This document shows positions 22,691 through 25,653 of a DNA stretch of 25,653 bases, piece after piece. The number at the start of each line of letters is the position of its first letter. Position 1 is the first letter of the stretch. The position numbers and the translations under genes are program-made. This stretch comes from Bacillota bacterium (GTDB lineage: Bacteria > Bacillota > Clostridia > Christensenellales > CAG-138), in the NCBI GenBank assembly GCA_023426265.1, contig JAFABA010000114.1, positions 1-25,653 on the forward strand, read 5' to 3'. The notes beneath the pieces are model-generated. The model was not told the origin of the DNA. It did not search any database and worked only from the letters and a program-made list of their open reading frames with translations.

Positions 22691-23188
22691 CTAGCCGTAT
22701 GGTTCATACAGCATGGCGGGGGTGTTTGCCGCCTGAGACGGGCTTCGGGTAGAGATGGGGATGCCCTGCATGCCGCTTCCCTCCTGGGGTGCCGGCAGCG
22801 CCTGCATGCGGCAATCCTGATTGGCTTTTAACTGCCCAAGATAATTCCGCTTCTCTTCCTGCGTCATCACGCCCGGCCGCTCGCCCGGAGGGAACACCGT
22901 GAGGAATTTGAGCGCGTGCAGGTCGCACGCCACGCGGGTATTGGTGCTTTCGTCAAAGAGCAGGAAGAAGTTTTTTGCTACCTGCAGAAGGATGCCTTCC
23001 CGGATATAGAATGTGTTGAGTGCGATCAGCAGCTCGCAGATGACGTAGCGGCCGATCATATTGAAAAGCATTTCCTGGGTGGTGGTATCGATGTTCATGC
23101 CGCCGCATACGGGATGCGCAAATGGCGGAGGGGATACCTGCAATTCCGCAGGGGCAGCGTCATTCGCGCGGCGAAGCTCACGTTCCAT
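22691..23188 (-). CDS. Hypothetical protein with a compact beta-rich core, 165 residues
   Basis: I do not recognise a named family with confidence. It starts at ATG 23188 behind GGGAGGTG. Residues about 35-100 form a hydrophobic core (MLFNMIGRYVICELL, then FFLLFDESTNTRVACDLHALKFL) whose pattern resembles a small SH3- or Sm-like barrel, as in coat-associated DUF2642-type proteins; this is a resemblance only. The ends are Pro/Gln/Ala-rich and probably disordered. The gene lies 26 bases after the amidase gene and is probably co-transcribed with it, suggesting a spore-surface or wall role. Confidence 0.75.
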   Translation of the reverse strand: MERELRRANDAAPAELQVSPPPFAHPVCGGMNIDTTTQEMLFNMIGRYVICELLIALNTFYIREGILLQVAKNFFLLFDESTNTRVACDLHALKFLTVFPPGERPGVMTQEEKRNYLGQLKANQDCRMQALPAPQEGSGMQGIPISTRSPSQAANTPAMLYEPYG

Positions 23189-23214
23189 GGGACACCTCCC
23201 TGCCCTTTTTGCCG

Positions 23215-23949
23215 TTACCGCACAAAGTTCCTGTTCACAAAGCCCAGGTTATCCCCGTACTCCACGGAGTACCAGTCCCCAAGCTGGCCAAGTATGGTGA
23301 CCTGCGCGCGGTTGGGTATGCTTCCGATCACGGGCGCGTCCATGTTGGGTCCGCTGCGGAGGTTGAGCGTCCCGCTTGTAAGCGTTACGGTGCCTGTGCG
23401 CGGCGTGATCGGCCAAACAAAGGGCGTATTGAAGTACTCCGTAAGCGCAAGCGCGATGGTACGTGCGATCTGGTCCGTGTTATCCACAATCCATTCGGCG
23501 TCCTCTTCATTGTCGTGGTAGGCAAGCTCAATAAACGCAGCGGGCGCCCTGGTCTGCACCACCTCGCCGATGCTTGTGGTGGGAATGGCGCGCACAAGAT
23601 CGGGCAGGGGATAAATTTCCCGGATGTTCTCCGCGATGATATTCGCTGCCGTCTGCCCGCGCTGGCTGTTGGGCGCATAGTAGATGTCCGACCCGCGCAC
23701 AGTTCCATAGCGATCCGGCGGCGCGGCATTGGAATGCAGCGCAAGGTGCAGGTCGTAATCCCCGGCGTTGGATGCGCGGATGGAAGACCTCGCCGTCATT
23801 TCCGGCGTATTGCGCGTAAAACGGATACCGCTCGCACGCAGATACGGCTCCAGCGCATCCGCGAGTATGTTCATATGATATTCCTCGCTGCCGCCTGTGA
23901 CATATTCGTTTGATTCTTGTGTGGAGGGACTCAGATAGATATTCGGCAA
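23215..23949 (-). CDS. N-acetylmuramoyl-L-alanine amidase (Amidase_3) with C-terminal SH3b domain
   Basis: The 244-residue product starts at TTG 23949, with GGAGGTG 6 bases upstream; longer frames lack a ribosome site. The Amidase_3 domain (about 3-165) shows candidate zinc or catalytic residues Glu22/23, His72 (LALHSNAA) and Glu141 (AFIELAYHDN). The usual first-ligand motif GHGG is absent: the N-terminus reads YLSPSTQESN with no His, so the metal site may differ. A bacterial SH3 domain (about 180-244, LNLRSGPN) would bind the wall. No signal peptide is seen, as in its SpoIID-like neighbour. It cleaves the stem peptide from muramic acid. Action at the spore wall is inferred. Confidence 0.9.
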   Translation of the reverse strand: MPNIYLSPSTQESNEYVTGGSEEYHMNILADALEPYLRASGIRFTRNTPEMTARSSIRASNAGDYDLHLALHSNAAPPDRYGTVRGSDIYYAPNSQRGQTAANIIAENIREIYPLPDLVRAIPTTSIGEVVQTRAPAAFIELAYHDNEEDAEWIVDNTDQIARTIALALTEYFNTPFVWPITPRTGTVTLTSGTLNLRSGPNMDAPVIGSIPNRAQVTILGQLGDWYSVEYGDNLGFVNRNFVR

Positions 23950-24275
23950 AACGCTCACCTCCCATTGGAATTGCGGCGGCATGATAGCCTTGCCGCCTCT
24001 TTCACTATATGCAGGAGCTGTGCATGTTGCGCGGAGGCTGAAGTGAAAAAGTGGCATGGTTTCTTCGCATACTTCTTTTTTCGTTTGGGAAACTAGGAGT
24101 AAGTAAGTACTGATTCAATGAGGGGTGCTTGATTGATGAGAAGATTTTGTGGCCTGCAAGGAGCAAAATCGAAGGAATAGCAGCGCTATTTCAAGATTTT
24201 AGCGACGCGGCAGGGCGCAAAAGCGGCCGTCAAGACAGCGCGCCGGATGAATCGGCACTTACAAGGAGGTATGCC

Positions 24276-25007
24276 ATGTTCATCCTGTTTTTGCGCGCGA
24301 TCATATTGTATGTCCTGATATTCATGGTGATCCGGCTGATGGGAAAGCGCCAAATCAGCGAACTGCAGCCGTTTGACCTCGTATTCACCCTGCTTATTGC
24401 GGACCTTGCCTCCGACCCGATCGCGGATACGAGCATCCCTCTCGTCTACGGCGTAATCCCCATACTGGCGCTGTTTTTATTACAGCAGCTTGCGGCCTGG
24501 GGGTCTTTAAAAAGCGAGCGCGTCAGAAAACTGCTCGCGGGCAAGCCGCAGATTTTGATTTCCAAAGGCAAGGTGCAGGAAGAGATCATGCGAAGCTCCT
24601 GCTATTCGTTAAGCGACCTGATGGAGCAACTGCGCAACAAGGATGTGTTTGATATCAGCGACGTCGCGTACGCGATTATCGAGACGGACGGGAGCCTGAG
24701 TGTATTGTTAAAAGGCGATCAGCAGCAGCCTACACTCAAAGACCTCAAGCTTTCGCCGCACGCCGACCGGCTGCCCGAAATGCTGATACTGGACGGCAAG
24801 ATCCACCACAAAGCGCTCAAGCACTGCAACTGCACGGACAGCTGGCTGATTGAGCAGCTCAAGGCCATGGACTACGCTTCCCCGAACGAGGTGTTTTTCG
24901 CAAGCCTCTCGCCGGACGGCACGCTGCACGCCCAGGGCTACGAGAAACTGGGCGGAAAGGTCTGTTCCCGCAGGACGAGCGTCAAGCTGGGGAATACGGA
25001 TGGCTAA
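24276..25007 (+). CDS. YetF/DUF421 family membrane protein
   Basis: The 243-residue product starts at ATG 24276 with AAGGAGGT 5 bases upstream; the open frame further left to 24129 lacks coding character. Three membrane helices (about 3-20, 30-50, 57-75) are followed by a cytoplasmic YetF-type domain (about 80-230). The DUF421 signature RLMGKRQISELQPFDLV is clear. YetF proteins in Bacillus have been linked to the spore membrane; the biochemical function is not established. Its last bases overlap the DUF4363 gene by 8, so the two are translated together. Confidence 0.93.
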   Translation: MFILFLRAIILYVLIFMVIRLMGKRQISELQPFDLVFTLLIADLASDPIADTSIPLVYGVIPILALFLLQQLAAWGSLKSERVRKLLAGKPQILISKGKVQEEIMRSSCYSLSDLMEQLRNKDVFDISDVAYAIIETDGSLSVLLKGDQQQPTLKDLKLSPHADRLPEMLILDGKIHHKALKHCNCTDSWLIEQLKAMDYASPNEVFFASLSPDGTLHAQGYEKLGGKVCSRRTSVKLGNTDG

Positions 25008-25380
25008 ACGCATTGCAAACGTGCTGAGCATTATAATACTGATCGTGCTGTTTGTGTTCCCGAGCCGTTATCTTTGCGCGCTTTCCGATGAGATCGTCGA
25101 GGTTTCGGAAAATACCGTGGACGCCGTCCACCGCGGGGACTGGGGCATGGCGCAGGATAACATGCAGCGGATGAACGCCCGTTTTCGCGAAAGCAAGGAT
25201 ATATTGCAGTTGTTTTTGCACCACCAGTCCGTAGAACAGCTGGACGCGGACCTTCGCGCGGCGATGCAGCTCATCCACTCCCGGGATGAAGCGCAGACGC
25301 TGATGGAACTGGAGTTCATCATCACCACCGCGCAGCATTTAAAGTGCATCGAGGCGTTCAGCTGGTCGACTTTTTTATAA
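25000..25380 (+). CDS. DUF4363 family protein
   Basis: The 126-residue product starts at ATG 25000, inside the end of the YetF gene, with a GGGGAA site upstream. An N-terminal membrane anchor (about 5-28) precedes an alpha-helical outer domain with repeated acidic and Gln-rich helices. DUF4363 is a frequent partner of DUF421 in Clostridia, which supports the call. Function is unknown; an accessory subunit of the YetF protein is the likely role. Confidence 0.87.
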   Translation: MAKRIANVLSIIILIVLFVFPSRYLCALSDEIVEVSENTVDAVHRGDWGMAQDNMQRMNARFRESKDILQLFLHHQSVEQLDADLRAAMQLIHSRDEAQTLMELEFIITTAQHLKCIEAFSWSTFL

Positions 25381-25383
25381 TTT

Positions 25384-25410
25384 CGCAAAAGCGGCATAGC
25401 CACTTTTGCG
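25384..25410 (+). terminator. Hairpin after the DUF4363 gene
   Basis: CGCAAAAG (25384-25391) pairs with CTTTTGCG (25403-25410), and an inner GGC/GCC pair closes on ATA. AGCTTTTCG follows directly. It starts 3 bases after the stop and is the probable terminator. Confidence 0.6.
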
Positions 25411-25417
25411 AGCTTTT

Positions 25418-25447
25418 CGTACAGGGTTGACGGAGCAACCCTGTACG
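25418..25447. repeat. 12-bp inverted repeat with ACGGAG loop
   Basis: CGTACAGGGTTG (25418-25429) pairs perfectly with CAACCCTGTACG (25436-25447). No T-run follows on the plus strand. Confidence 0.75.
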
Positions 25448-25491
25448 TCAAATGGGACGGATTTATATGGACGCTTCTCAGTTTCTTGCGT

Positions 25492-25517
25492 TAGCAGGGC
25501 GGCGGAGCGCCCTGCTA
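25492..25517. repeat. 10-bp inverted repeat with GCGGAG loop
   Basis: TAGCAGGGCG (25492-25501) pairs perfectly with CGCCCTGCTA (25508-25517). The loop shares CGGAG with the hairpin at 25418. It sits just beyond the stop of the leftward exporter gene and may help end it. Confidence 0.75.
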
Positions 25518-25521
25518 TGTA

Positions 25522-25653
25522 TTAACAGTTTGTTTTCACCGCTTTCGCGGGCTTTTTCAATGCCGTGCGGACGCCAAAGCCTATCAATAGCAGTCCCACC
25601 AGGGCATTGAGCGCGTTCATCAGCGTGCCGCTTACAAACCCGCCGAGCGTTCC
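25522..25653 (-). CDS. LysE-family translocator, C-terminal fragment (runs off the window)
   Basis: Forty-three codons before a TAA at 25522-25524 are open to the window edge. The translated end includes GFVSGTLMNALNALVG, LLLIGFGVRTALKKP and a basic tail. A Gly-rich hydrophobic helix followed by a short charged tail is typical of the last transmembrane helix of LysE/RhtB amino-acid exporters. Only the 3' part is visible, so the call rests on a short segment. Confidence 0.6.
   Translation of the reverse strand, partial: GTLGGFVSGTLMNALNALVGLLLIGFGVRTALKKPAKAVKTNC

Noticed and set aside
24129..24275. Longer start for the DUF421 protein
   Set aside because: AAGGAGGT lies directly before ATG 24276 and the family begins with the first membrane helix there.
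1..25653. CRISPR array, insertion sequence or prophage
   Set aside because: No regularly spaced direct repeats, transposase, integrase or phage structural genes are visible on either strand.

Overview
The window looks like chromosomal sequence from a Clostridia-class Bacillota. The pointers are Clostridia-type gene families (a CD1871A-like CXXC miniprotein beside a membrane polyferredoxin, a YetF/DUF421 plus DUF4363 pair, SpoIID-like and Amidase_3 wall enzymes), strong AGGAGG ribosome sites, several TTG/GTG starts and textbook sigma-A promoters. Base composition is GC-rich by eye. A Christensenellales-like or related high-GC lineage is my guess, not a demonstrated assignment. I see no prophage, insertion sequence, CRISPR array or rRNA.

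Layout. 1-1660: tRNA-Leu(GAG) and a PIN-PhoH ATPase, both on the minus strand. 1861-4640: a five-gene plus-strand operon that is the most interesting part of the window. It encodes a rhodanese lipoprotein, a TlpA-type thiol lipoprotein, a 46-residue CXXC membrane miniprotein, a membrane-bound 4Fe-4S polyferredoxin and an Rrf2 regulator. A ferritin follows it. 5326-7172: a divergent ketopantoate-reductase-like protein, a short DtxR-type metalloregulator with a palindromic operator, and rpsT. 7274-7676: a non-coding stretch rich in hairpins. 7749-10703: a D-2-hydroxyacid dehydrogenase and a zinc-ribbon membrane protein with a large predicted extracellular part. 10704-12099: two hairpin-rich spacers around a small orphan gene and a DUF378 membrane protein. 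12100-13887: an S41 protease and a flavin reductase-like gene, transcribed leftward.

14018-20668 is a tightly overlapping leftward carbohydrate operon: GH1, GH13, GH36 and a GPH-type sugar symporter. The enzymes lack signal peptides, so sugars are probably imported intact and split inside the cell. 20949-23949 is a cell-wall cluster: a SpoIID-like protein with two peptidoglycan-binding repeats, facing an amidase-SH3 protein and an unknown protein. Spore or coat biology is an inference. 24276-25380 is the DUF421/DUF4363 pair, and the window ends inside the 3' part of a probable LysE-family exporter gene.

The first half has a redox, metal and iron theme: thiol lipoproteins, an Fe-S membrane protein, Rrf2, ferritin and DtxR. 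The intergenic DNA is unusually full of perfect inverted repeats. Two of these, at about 7350 and 11942, look like a short and an expanded version of the same palindromic element.
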